Positions 11,013 through 21,255 of a stretch of DNA of 64,000 nt are shown piece by piece. Location of the stretch: the NCBI GenBank assembly GCA_001599815.1, contig BCIA01000006.1:3350961-3414960 (forward strand), read 5' to 3'. Numbering within the stretch: the stretch's first letter is position 1; each line of letters starts with the position of its first letter. The notes under the pieces were generated by a model, which saw nothing but the letters and a program-made list of their open reading frames with translations, was not told where the DNA came from and ran no database searches. The translations under genes were made by a program, and so were the position numbers. The stretch comes from Furcasterigmium furcatum (Eukaryota; Ascomycota; Sordariomycetes; Glomerellales; Plectosphaerellaceae).

Positions 11013-12647
11013 ATGGGCGTGATCCGGAAGAAGACCGCCACTCGTGTTGGCGAGGGAGGTGTCAAATATCACTGTGATGTTTGCTCCGTGGACGTCACAT
11101 CAACTGTGAGCATCAGTCACCAGCTCCCAATGAGAACTGCCCATGCTGACCTGGTCATCTAGGTCCGCATCCGATGTGCTCACCCCGCGTGCAGCGAATA
11201 CGATCTCTGCGTCAACTGCTTCGCCCAGGGCGAATCCAATAATAACCACAAACCCGAGTCACATCCCTACAATGTTATCGAGCAGAATTCCTTTCCCATC
11301 TTCGACGAAGACTGGGGCGCAGATGAAGAGCTTCTTCTGCTAGAAGGCGCCGAGACGTACGGACTGGGGTCTTGGGCCGACATCGCCGACCACATCGGCG
11401 GCTACCGCAACAAGGACGAGGTGCGAGATCATTACCTCAAGGTCTACGTCGAGTCGTCGCGGTTCCCCCTCCCCAAAAGGTGCAGCCCTACCGACTACGA
11501 CCTCGCGGACGAAATTTCTAGAGAAGAGTTCCAGGCGAAGAAGAAGCGAAGGATCGAGGAGCGCAAAGAAGCCGCGAAGAACGCACCCGCTCTGCAACCG
11601 AAAACGAAACCAACAGCATCCGTGCCCTCCTGTCATGAAATCCAGGGATACATGCCTGGTCGGTTGGAGTTTGAGACGGAACACGCCAACGAGGCGGAAG
11701 AGGCCGTGCAGCTCATGCAGTTCGACCCCGGCGACGGTCTCAACCCTCGCACCGGCGAGATGGAGCCCGAGATGGAGCTCAAGATCACCGTCATGGACAT
11801 ATACAATGCCCGGCTGACACAGCGTGTGGACCGCAAAAAGATCATCTTCGAGCATAATCTCCTGGAGTACCGCGAGAACAGCAAGCAAGAAAAGAAGAGG
11901 AGCAAGGATGAGCGAGACCTCCTGAACAAGGCGAAGCCCTTCGCTCGGGTGATGAACCAGACGAACTTCGAGGATCTCTGCGATGGGCTCCTCGATGAGC
12001 TGAACCTGCGGACGGCCATCACGCAGCTTCAGGAGTGGCGGCAGATGGGCATCGGCGACCTGCGAAGCGGCGAGAAGTTCGAGACGGACAAGTCCCAGCG
12101 CGCCCAGAAGCAAGTCCCCATGGGATCCATGGACCGCGAGCGGCTGGCCACGGCACAGCGCAGTAAGGCCGCTGCCGCCGCGCCAGAGCCGCCCAGCGGT
12201 GCCGCTCTTCTGGTTGCCCCTGAGCTCCCCATCAGGACAGCCCCCCAGACGAATGGCATCAACGGCGTCAACGGGGACAGCAAGCCGCTCACGAACGGCC
12301 ATGTCAATGGCGGCGCTCCGACAAACGGCGCTGTCGTCGCGAACGGCGTCACCACCCGACAGAAGACTATGCCGACGCCGATCGCTGGCATCACCCCCCT
12401 GCAGCTCATGCAAGAGTCTGCCCCTGATCTACACCTGCTCACCCCCGAGGAGGCCAAGTTGTGCGAGGTGCTTAGGCTGCAACCCAAGCCATACTTGATG
12501 ATCAAGGAGCAGGTGCTCAAGGAGGCCCTCAAGGCGAGCGGCGCCCTGAAGAAGAAGCAAGTTAGGGAAATATGCAGGCTGGATTCTCAAAAGGGCGGTC
12601 GCATCTTTGACTTCTTCGTCAACTCGGGCTGGATCGGCAGGGCGTAG
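11013..12647 (+). CDS. ADA2: SAGA/ADA transcriptional adaptor Ada2
   Basis: Adaptor that activates the Gcn5 histone acetyltransferase within SAGA and ADA complexes. Exons 11013-11105 and 11163-12647 (57-nt intron) give 525 residues, the usual length in filamentous fungi. Order: ZZ zinc finger from about residue 17 (CDVC, CAHPAC, DLCVNCF), SANT/Myb domain (DWGADEELLLLEGAETYGLGSW) near 70-120, the central ADA2 helical region with GYMPGRLEFETEHANEAE and NLLEYR, and a C-terminal SWIRM domain (LQLM..., LKKKQVREICRLD, ending FFVNSGWIGRA). A low-complexity Ala/Asn/Gly/Val linker precedes SWIRM. The start MGVIRKKTATR matches the family, but the frame is open for 196 further codons upstream, so an extended 721-residue form is possible. 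Confidence 0.93.
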
Positions 12648-12791
12648 CGCAGCGGCAATTTGCGCCGCGAGGCATATGGTATATTATCTGGGCGAGGCGT
12701 TTGATTGGACATGATACCCGTGGTAGGCCGTATGGAACCAAATATCAAGCATCTATTTCTCCTTGAGGCCCCCCTTTCCGTTTGCCAAATC

Positions 12792-13799
12792 TCACTTGAT
12801 GGTAGCTCGGCGCGCTCGGCTCACAGAAGCTCCCCGCTCCTTGACCTTCCTCAAGACCTCCTGCGCGTCTCCGATGTCAGGATTCAGCCTACAGTCCGCA
12901 CAGAGCTCGGTCAGAAACGTCTTCCAGCTGTCGATCGCCCTGTTCCCCGTCGAAACCCCGACCCCCATCGCCTCCTTGATATTGTCGAGCACCTCCCCGT
13001 GCCAGCCTCCCAGCCTCTCCGTCATCTTCACCGCGACGTGCAGCTCCCTGTTCTGCGCGCGGAGGGCGTCTGTCAGCTCCCCAATGACGGCCTCGGCTTT
13101 CTGCGCGTCCATCATCTCACCCTCGTAGTGGGCAACCATGGCGTTAAGCACCGCGAGGTCCCTCTCGTGCTGCCGCAGCTGCTGCATGAGCTCTTCGCTC
13201 GACTGGTGCTCCAGCTCCAGGCTGCCCTCGGCCGTGGCGAGCGAGCGGGACACGTCCTCCCTGCTCTGCTCCTGCGCCCACACCTCGTCCAGGATGCGGC
13301 CCACCAGGGAGCTGTCCTCCATCACGCAGCTCCCCAGCTGCTCGATGACGTCCCTGGATTCGTGGAGGAGCCTCGTGAGGTCCTGGCATTTGTTGAAGTA
13401 GTAGAGGGACCGGGCGCGCTCGATGTGGGAGGCGGTCGTGGAGCCGGGCGAGGAGCTGTTCGTCTCGGTCTGGACGGAGGGCGGGTTGTGCTCGTCGAAG
13501 CGGGCGAGGTTCATCCCGAGGTCGGCGATGTCGGCGCTCCAGAGGTCGATGCTGGCTGTGCGGTTGCGTGGGCCGCAATGATCATCGCTGGCAACCTCAT
13601 AGAAGGAGGAGAGGAGGCCCGAGCCTGATGATGAGGGGCTTGGGCTGTTGGTGGGCGTGGGTGTGGGCGAGTCGGCTTGGGAGCTCGAGTCGGGGGTCAT
13701 GCAACCAGTGCTGACGCTGTCATCAGAGGCTTCGGACATGTTGAGGCTCTCCTCAGGGGCTGGGGACATGCCGATACTGCTCTCAGAGGCTTGGGACAT
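12792..13799 (-). CDS. Unknown coiled-coil protein with N-terminal decapeptide repeats
   Basis: Single-exon frame of 335 residues that I cannot assign to a family. The first 30 residues are three imperfect 10-residue units (MSQASESSIG, MSPAPEESLN, MSEASDDSVS), then a Ser/Thr/Pro-rich disordered stretch, then a long charged region from about residue 120. That region has heptad-like Leu spacing (LATAEGSLELEHQSSEELMQ) predicted to form coiled coil, and the C-terminus is basic. The first ATG, at 13799, is taken as the start; the open frame reaches 13862 without another ATG. The gene converges with ADA2, with stops 145 bp apart. The strand choice rests on the coherent coiled coil; a + strand frame over the same DNA gives Leu/Arg-rich nonsense. 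Confidence 0.7.
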   Translation of the reverse strand: MSQASESSIGMSPAPEESLNMSEASDDSVSTGCMTPDSSSQADSPTPTPTNSPSPSSSGSGLLSSFYEVASDDHCGPRNRTASIDLWSADIADLGMNLARFDEHNPPSVQTETNSSSPGSTTASHIERARSLYYFNKCQDLTRLLHESRDVIEQLGSCVMEDSSLVGRILDEVWAQEQSREDVSRSLATAEGSLELEHQSSEELMQQLRQHERDLAVLNAMVAHYEGEMMDAQKAEAVIGELTDALRAQNRELHVAVKMTERLGGWHGEVLDNIKEAMGVGVSTGNRAIDSWKTFLTELCADCRLNPDIGDAQEVLRKVKERGASVSRARRATIK

Positions 13800-14413
13800 G
13801 TTGAAGGCGTGTGTTGGGCTTTGAGGGTGGTGTATGTGGTGATGGCAAGATGTTCTCGGCAAGAGACAGCTGAGACACCGTCGTAGTTTTTATGAGCAGA
13901 CTGTCAGTCTCTCTCCAGCTTCTCAGGGATTCTAAAGGCCTCACCGGCTGCCTATTTCTTTCCAGTTCCATGCTGGGTTGCGGCAAGCAGGCTCTTTGTT
14001 CGTGAAGATCCAGGTTGCCCGGCACGATACACACAAAGGTATCCCCATCACTTGATACAGGTACATGCAGAAGAACAAATGATACTTACACATGCGGAAA
14101 TTTGCATGATTTATCATTGGGTTCTGTCGATTTTTATGACGCGATACTGTCTCAAGACCAGGCCGCCGCCATACGACAGCAAAGCCAGCCGTCGAGCAAG
14201 GTGATGTCAACAAAATGTCCTCAAACAGCCAGCAGCAGCACATTAGATCCCAAGTTTACAACAACAGATTCAATTTTCAGACGCTTTCCATGCTCGCCCA
14301 TCTAATTCAACTAATTTCGCTACTACTACCAGGCCTCTGCCGAGGACCAACCTCCTCGCCGCTCAAGCCATCAACCAGCGGATGGTCTTCTGGGCACCCC
14401 CCTGCTCCAACCT
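13800..14413. other. Intergenic, upstream of the coiled-coil gene and downstream of the GH3 gene
   Basis: About 610 bp, more AT-rich than the flanks. It holds the promoter of the minus-strand coiled-coil gene and the terminator region of the beta-glucosidase gene. No further gene or repeat was seen. Confidence 0.45.
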
Positions 14414-17074
14414 TCACCTGCTCGAAGTCGAGTTCCCGCCACCGACGACAGTCAAAGTCGCCGTCTCGACGAGATCGCGGCTGCTGAAGCCAACGCTCAG
14501 CGTGAACTCGCCCGTGGGGATGAGCCACTGCTGCTCGTCGACGTCCCAGTAGCTCAGGTCGCGGCGCATGAGCTCGAAGGTGGCCTTGGCCCTCTGCGCG
14601 GGGGCGAGCTCGATCTTGTCGAAGCCGCGCAGCTGGCGGGGGGGCGTGCCGGCCGGGGTGCTGTCGGGGAAGGAGACGTAGAGCTGGGGCACGGCGGCGC
14701 CGCGGACGTCGCCAGTGTTGCGGACGGTGACCTCGGCGGTGTAGATGGTCTCCCAGAGGGCGGGGTTGCCGCCGGGACGGGTCTCGCGGTCTTCGGGGCG
14801 GGAGGTGATCTCGGTGGAGTCGTCCTGAGGGGTGACTGCGAGATCGGACAGCTCGAAGGTGGTGTAGGAAAGGCCGAAGCCGAACTCGTAGCGGACGTCG
14901 ATGTCCTGGGCGTCGAAGAAGCGGTAGTCGATCTCGAGCTTCTCGTCAAAATACGACTGCCAGTCGTCCTTTCCGAATGTCTCGACGTTGGTCGTGATCG
15001 GGGCGTTGTAGTCGGTGTCATTGAAGGCGATGGTGTATGGCAGATGGCCGGACGGGTTGACGTCTCCGTAGAGGACATCGACGATGGAGTTTCCGGACTC
15101 CTGGCCAGGGTAATGGGCCACGAGAATCGCCGTCACGTTGGGGTGGTCAGCGAAAGGGAGCACGTTGATTCCTGCGGAGTGAGAGACGACGACGGTGTTG
15201 TTGCACATGTCGGCGACAGACTCGACGAGCTCGTTGCCCTGGTAATCGAGGTCGAGGTGCTCGCGGTCCACGGCCTCCCGGGCCCAACCCTTGAGGAAGA
15301 CAAGGCAGACATCGGGTTCGTTGGGGGCAGGAGTCGCGGCCCATGAGCTGGCATCTCTCGAGAGGACTAGGGTGTTGTTGAGACAGGCCTCCACGAGAGC
15401 GTCGTCCTTGAGAGCGCGGGCCTTGATCGCCTCGAGCGGTGAGATGAGGTAGGTGAAGTGAGCCGCTCCAGAGCCGCCGCCAACAGCCAGAGTGCCGAAC
15501 TCGAACTGGGCTTGGTTCAGAGGACCCTCGGTGACATCGCCGGCATCGTTGCCAAAGACGGCGATGCTCTTGGGGGCCTTGAGAGGAAGGGCATTGTTCT
15601 CATTCTTCAGGAGCACAGTGGAGGCGGCAGCATGCTTGCGAATGAGCTCTCCGTGGTTGTCTCTGACGTCGCGACGAGCAGGGCCCGTTAGGTTCCATTC
15701 ACGGAGCCAGGTGCTAGGGAGGGAGAAGGTATTCAACCGAGCAATCGAGGGGTCGACAGAGGGGAAGTCCTCATCCTGGTGAAGAGCGTAGTAAGGGGTC
15801 ATGATCCTGGTGATCATGTCATCCAGGCGCTCGGTGTCAATGGTGCCGTTGTTCACGCCCGTGGTGATGTTTCCGCCGAAGAAGGAGTTGTATGACTGAG
15901 TCTCTTCGACCACGGTGCGGCCGCGAGGGTGGCCGGGCATGTCCATATCGAGACCGGCCTCGATGGAAGCGACGCCGGAGTGGACTGCATACCAATCTGA
16001 CATGACATAGCCCTGGAAGCCGAGCTCCTCCTTGAGCAGACCATTGAGGATCTTGGAGTTCTGGCAGCCGTAGGAGCCGTTGACTCTCTGGTAGCAGCAC
16101 ATGAAGCTGGCGGCATTTGCCCGCACGGCGTTCGCAAAGGGCCACATGTAGAGCTCATCTGGTTGAGGTAGTTGTTAGTAACTTGAACTCATGAAGAAGT
16201 GTTGTTGCTGGGACCACTTACGGACGGTCCTGTCGTCAACATTGGAGGAAATGGACTCGTACTGGAGAGAGCCGTTGGGATAGAAGACAGGGTTACGCAG
16301 GATCTCCTGCTCATTCAGGATCCAGTGCTTAGCAGTCGCCTGGACGCCGGCATCTTGAAGACCAAGGACGGATTCCTGCATGGCTATGCCGCTCAGATAG
16401 GGGTCGGGCGAGAAGCCCTCCCAGTTTCGGCCGGAGTACGCCGAGCGACCCATGGGCCCTACCGCAGGGCTGTCTGATGTGAGTATTCAGGAAATCAAAT
16501 AACGAGAAAGCTCAAAAGCACTTACGCAAGAGCAATCTGGGCACCCTTGGCCTTGAACTCGCGCCCCATGGCCAAGGACCTGTCGTACATCATCTGCTTG
16601 TCCCACGACGAGGCGATGGTCACGCCCGCGGGAAACACGCTGACGAGGTCCGCGGTGCGGAGGGATGCCGGGCCATCTTGCAGGCAGAGGCCACTGAAGT
16701 TGAGCCGCGGGATCGGGTAGATGTTGCCAACGCAGGGCCCCGGCTGGCCAGTGACCATGTCCGCCTTCTCCTGCAGCGTGAGCTCGGCCACGAAGGCTCG
16801 AGCCTTCTCGACGGCCTCCTCCCAGCCACCGGCTCCTGAGACCCGCGCTATGTCGTGACGAATCAGCTTCAGTTTCACCGAGTTGTGGTTCAATTTTGGA
16901 CGTACGAGAAGGGTAGACGGCCTCGGAATGACCATACTGCCCCAGGATGGTGGTGTTCGCCGGCTGAATCCAGGAGAAGGCATCCTCGGACCGGCCGCCT
17001 GAGTCGTAGACCTGAGCCGAGACGGTCGAGGCTAGGAGAAGGCCGGACAACGAGATGCTTTTGGGGGAAATCAT
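14414..17074 (-). CDS. Secreted GH3 beta-glucosidase
   Basis: Glycoside hydrolase family 3 enzyme predicted to hydrolyse cellobiose and beta-glucosides outside the cell. Exons 17074-16906, 16835-16526, 16469-16222 and 16158-14414 (introns 70, 56 and 63 nt) give 823 residues. A signal peptide (MISPKSISLSGLLLASTVSA) is followed by the (alpha/beta)8 domain with EKADMVTG, GPCVGNIYPIPRLNF, CLQDGPA, GRNWEGFSPDPYLSG and KHWILNEQE. The catalytic nucleophile Asp is about residue 297 in GYVMSDWYAVHSG. The alpha/beta sandwich domain starts around KHAAASTVLLKNENNALPL, and a C-terminal fibronectin III-like domain (YEFGFGLSYTTF through the end) completes the BGL architecture. A minus-strand TATAAAAG lies 84-91 bp upstream of the ATG, and a cluster of CreA-type sites about 450 bp upstream suggests carbon catabolite control. 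Confidence 0.93.
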
Positions 17075-17157
17075 ATTGCAAGATGGCCCGTTTCCCTGGG
17101 GTCGGTGTCTGTTGGTGTGCTGTGATCTCGAGCTCATCCAGTGGCTCGGATCTGACG

Positions 17158-17165
17158 CTTTTATA
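17158..17165 (-). promoter_or_regulatory. TATA box of the GH3 beta-glucosidase gene
   Basis: TATAAAAG on the minus strand, 84-91 bp before the start codon at 17074. The position and match are good for a strongly regulated secreted-enzyme gene. Confidence 0.65.
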
Positions 17166-19041
17166 CCCCATCACTCCCTTAGCAGCGATCCCGGAATGCC
17201 CTCACTCCCCTCCACGACTCGAGATGCCCCATCGGGCCCATCCATGGATGCATGAAGCGCCGAGTGACGGCCCTTTTCCCATGCACAACTGGCCGGTGAG
17301 GAGGAGGTGATGACGTCCGTGGAGTCCGTGAGAGGCAGCGGGGTGGTCATATGGCCTTGAGTCACTGTAGCATACGCATCGATCCCTGTTCGGGAAGAGA
17401 CTCTCAGCACCACCACGCCGGTTGGGGCACCTCGGCAGAATCGCGATTTTCTCGGCACTTATACGACGAAGCGGTAAAACCTGGGGAGAATCCTCGGGGT
17501 TATCTCCATGTGCCCCGCGCTCCCCGCATCCTCGGGGACTGTCCCCGCCATGAGCAGCCACCATCATGCAGCCGTTGGCTCCTCAACGTTGGAGATGGAC
17601 GGCGCTTGGCGATCACACCCGCCGCCGTCAGTGGCTGGCGAGAGAAATCCCGCTTGCCCGCCCACCGGCAACAACAACAAGTGCCGAAGCGGTTCCCCGA
17701 ACCTCACCTAGTGCCTCCTCGGTCTCGAATCGCGAGTCCATGGGACCCATGTGGCTTGAAGCCGCCGAGGAGACACCGCACCAGACGGGCATCGGATCTC
17801 GGGGCCGGAGAGTAGTCATGATCCCGATCCTGGTGGCTGGTTTCCGCTCTGCTCTGGCCGCCCTGGCGGCTGACGGCTTCACCACTCCAAGCTCCGCATC
17901 GGCTCACAGCCGGATTACCCCGTCTTCACTGCTTCGTCTGCGTCCACCAGCAGGACCAATGTCGGCCTTAATGTGGGGAGAGCTTGTCCAGGCGGGCCTT
18001 GGGCCTGGCCATGATGCCCATCGGAGCCGAGTAAAACGTTGAGTCGGGTCCTAACTCCGGGGGTGGTTCGGCAGAGACTGCCTATCCACGTTCCTTGGGA
18101 GGAATCCAGTGTACAAGCTTTACATATTTGTCAGCGCTGTGAAGTGAGTTCTTCGTTGACTATCCGTTGGCTTCTCGTCCTGGCAGACTCAACGGTGGAG
18201 CGGAGCTTCCTGTGGAGGTTACCAATGGTAGCAGGTTTAAGTCACATATCTCGAACGAGCCTTGAGTGTTCTTGTAGCACCGCTTCCGATGCCGATCCTA
18301 GGTATAAACATTAAGCTCCGATTCCCCGCCGTCGCGCGCTTTGACGTTGAACAGGTCGCCCAGCGTCCAGAGATTTATCGTGTCTGCTCAAGTCAGGTCC
18401 CCTGGGGACACACCAGGAATGTGACGAGGCTGGCCGACAACGCATCTCGTCAATCTTGGTCTTGAAATGCAAGCAGATCTCGAGGCACTTTTCTGTGCTG
18501 TCTTTCTTGTTCTGAAAGTGGTTGATCTCGCTGGCGGTGGTGCGAGCCTTTGCTTCGGCTCTGATGTATTACTAGTTCTCTGCGAGTGGCTCTGTCTCTG
18601 AGACGTTGGAACATGGCGGACAGGATGAAACTCAACTATAAGTAAGGTAGGTATGGAAGCGAAATACTCTATGGAGGTAATTCCTTTGGATCGCCCTTTT
18701 GAGGAACTCTCCGCTTTTCCTGATGCTTGACGAGATTCTCAATGTAGTAGTCCCGCCCGTGCCCGCGTTGCTCAGCCCTGAAATCGGACTCCATAGGGCT
18801 GGCCACTGGTCGCCTCGGATTCTAAATTTAGCAGGATTACCCCTGACTGACCAAGCAGGATGCCTGCTGCAGGGGCTCATGTCCGTGTCTCAAGAGATGG
18901 GCGCAATCTAACTACCTAACTAACTGCGCCTTAACCGAGGATTATTATGGACAGCGGAGTGGAGAGCTATAAGAAAGCTTTCCGCAGACAATTGGCACTT
19001 CCTTGGCGAGGTTCTTCTCCTCACGTTCAGTCCTGATCGCC
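17166..19041. other. Long intergenic region between GH3 gene and orphan membrane-protein gene
   Basis: About 1.9 kb between divergent starts. Apart from the TATA box and CreA-type sites on the GH3 side, a CTATAAGA at 18967-18974 lies 68-75 bp before the next gene's ATG. Open frames here (for example 17566-18042) are short, Arg/Pro/Ser-rich and unsupported. No repeat or RNA gene was recognised. Confidence 0.5.
17514..17549 (-). promoter_or_regulatory. Cluster of CreA-type (SYGGRG) sites
   Basis: Three CCCCGC motifs at 17514-17519, 17523-17528 and 17544-17549 read GCGGGG on the minus strand and match the carbon-catabolite repressor consensus. They sit 440-475 bp upstream of the beta-glucosidase start. 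Close pairs of such sites are the form usually bound in vivo by CreA/Cre1, but binding here is inferred. Confidence 0.5.
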
Positions 19042-21009
19042 ATGTCGTCTGCCGCAAAACAAGCCGAGCACCTCCTCCAAGACGACTCCTCCGGCCGCAT
19101 CGAGAAGCGTGGCCTCGAGGCTGTCGATACCGACTATGTCCCGTCCCACATAATAGGCCATGAGGACCGCGAAGAGAAGCCGCTCCGCCGCTTCTGGGCG
19201 CGAGCCCTGGTCGCCACCTTCGTACCGGCCATCGTCGTGGCTTACTTCGGTGTGATCTGGCTATGGCTCGTTCGGGGTATCGAACACGACGAGACCGCCA
19301 AGAGCCGCAAGTTCAGCGGCTCTCTGATCTTCTACGCATGGTTCTTCATCGGCGTCTTCGTCCTGTCGTGGTCGAACTACGGGCTGGCCGGCGTCGAGGC
19401 CGGCATGCTCCTCCGCTCACGCATCTGGGCGGCGGACAAGTCGTACTCCCACAACGCCTGGAGCAGCCCTTCTGGCTGGATCAGGGTCATCAGATACGCG
19501 CAATTCAGCCGCCTGTGGAGCCTGCTCGCTGTCGTGACGATCCTTCCGTACGTCGGCATCCCCCTCTCGGGTCTCGTCTTCGAGCTCACCGACGGCTTTA
19601 TCCACATATCAGATACGCCCTCTGTGCGGGGGCGGAACATCACCACCTTCAACGAGAGATATGATGTAGGAGGCGCCTTGTCCAGCCCTGTGCGAACCGC
19701 GTGGCTGATTGGGGCCCCGCCGACGATACCGGGCTTCGGAATCATCTACACCAACGGATCCGTGGATCGGTCGGAGCACCCCGACTTCGGCAAGCTCCCC
19801 AACGCCCTGCCGCTGTCCGAGTCCATCCCAGACCTCTTCCTCGTGCCGCAGGCCGACAAGCCCGTGTCGGGCAAGGCATGGGGCCTGCGCATCAAGTACG
19901 ACTGCTCGGTCGTCGAAAAGGCGTCCCAGTTCACGATCCTGAGCCAGAAATCCGACTCCGCGATCCAGCACAGAGCCTGCGCCCTCGGCGAAGGGCGCCA
20001 CTGCTTCAGTCTCAAGGCTCCTACGAACGGCACCACCCTCAACCTCTGGAACAGCACCAACCCCGGCAATCGATTTAACGTCGAGTCGTATTACGAGGTC
20101 GGGATCTACAACAAGTTCCCTGGCGGGAGGTATACCAACAACTCCCTGGAAAACTTTCCCGGTTATGAAGCAGAAGAGGGAGACACCTCGGTGGTGTTCG
20201 AGTACGCCGCGTGGCAGTGGCGCGTCAAGGGCGGCGAGTACGACGACACGAAGCTCCCCTTCAACAACACCGTCGAGCCCTCCATCGAGGGCATGGGCAG
20301 TCCTTTCATCAAGCTGGACAATGGGAACTACACCGTGAACACCACCTTCTTCACTCTCAACGGAGACATCAACAACGGAGTCCAAAACCCGGGGTCGTCG
20401 ACCAACGCCAGCGAGCTCCTGGCCGCGTACATGCTCCCTGAAGAAGATAAGAAGGCCTGGGTGATAGACGTGGCCCCTCCCATCGGGGTCCGGTGCGTCA
20501 CCTCCTCCGGGCTCGGGACCGCGGAGCTGGACAGCGTCACCTCCTCCTTCTCGGACTTCCAGAGAGTCGACCCCGAAGTCGACCCGACGTTCCAGTACGG
20601 CCCTTTCCGCCTCGGTCACGAGCTGTCCCGGGTCATGCTGCAACAGGCCGAGTTCACCCAGCACTACATCGCGGGCGGCCTGCCCGGGATCCAGCCCCAC
20701 GGAAACACTAACCGGTTCGCTGAGTTTGTCGATGGCATTTCCCTCCTGCGCTCCGTGAACCTGGCGCACGCCCTGGAGGCCTTCGACCTCATGTACGGCG
20801 TCACGTCGGCCTTCAACGGGGAGTGGGAGGACCCGGGAATGTCGTATTCTCGGGAGGGGAAGATCCTCGTCGTGGGCACGCTGATCAAGGGGCCCGTCCC
20901 AGGCTATGTGGCGCTGGCTATCCTCAGCGTCTGGGCGTTGTCGTCGACGGTTCTTGGGGCGATGTACGGCTTCCGAAAGAGGCCGGTCGACACGTTGGTT
21001 GACCTTTAA
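19042..21009 (+). CDS. Orphan membrane protein with large extracytoplasmic domain
   Basis: Intronless frame of 655 residues without a family I can name. Hydrophobic segments lie at about residues 55-77, 93-112 and 157-180 and again near the C-terminus (GYVALAILSVWALSSTVLGAMYG). The middle ~440 residues carry many N-glycosylation sequons (NITT, NGS, NGTT, NNS, NNT, NYT, NTT, NAS) and several Cys, so that part is probably outside the cell or in the lumen. This 3+1 TM layout recurs in uncharacterised fungal surface proteins. The ATG at 19042 is the first one available. The gene converges with the ABC transporter, with stops about 246 bp apart. Function is unknown. Confidence 0.85.
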   Translation: MSSAAKQAEHLLQDDSSGRIEKRGLEAVDTDYVPSHIIGHEDREEKPLRRFWARALVATFVPAIVVAYFGVIWLWLVRGIEHDETAKSRKFSGSLIFYAWFFIGVFVLSWSNYGLAGVEAGMLLRSRIWAADKSYSHNAWSSPSGWIRVIRYAQFSRLWSLLAVVTILPYVGIPLSGLVFELTDGFIHISDTPSVRGRNITTFNERYDVGGALSSPVRTAWLIGAPPTIPGFGIIYTNGSVDRSEHPDFGKLPNALPLSESIPDLFLVPQADKPVSGKAWGLRIKYDCSVVEKASQFTILSQKSDSAIQHRACALGEGRHCFSLKAPTNGTTLNLWNSTNPGNRFNVESYYEVGIYNKFPGGRYTNNSLENFPGYEAEEGDTSVVFEYAAWQWRVKGGEYDDTKLPFNNTVEPSIEGMGSPFIKLDNGNYTVNTTFFTLNGDINNGVQNPGSSTNASELLAAYMLPEEDKKAWVIDVAPPIGVRCVTSSGLGTAELDSVTSSFSDFQRVDPEVDPTFQYGPFRLGHELSRVMLQQAEFTQHYIAGGLPGIQPHGNTNRFAEFVDGISLLRSVNLAHALEAFDLMYGVTSAFNGEWEDPGMSYSREGKILVVGTLIKGPVPGYVALAILSVWALSSTVLGAMYGFRKRPVDTLVDL

Positions 21010-21255
21010 GGCGATACGTGCAGCATTTTACGATGATACCCAGAAGAGGGGCAATAATACAAAAGTCCAACCTTCAATAAAGTGTCCTTGGCAAAAGATG
21101 AGAGACCGAGTTACGACCCGGGAGCCATACCCACCAAGCTGCTATCATCACCCTTTGAGGGTGTATGCTTGGTTCTTTTCTAGGAGTGTAAGTGACTTAT
21201 AGAAGTGCTGACGGCTTATAGCCCTCAAGATCAGGCCTCGCAGACTCAAGAATAT

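Noticed and set aside
19609..20769. 386-codon minus-strand frame over the orphan membrane protein gene
   Set aside because: Antisense shadow with Arg/Gly/Val-rich composition; the + strand frame has TM segments and sequons.
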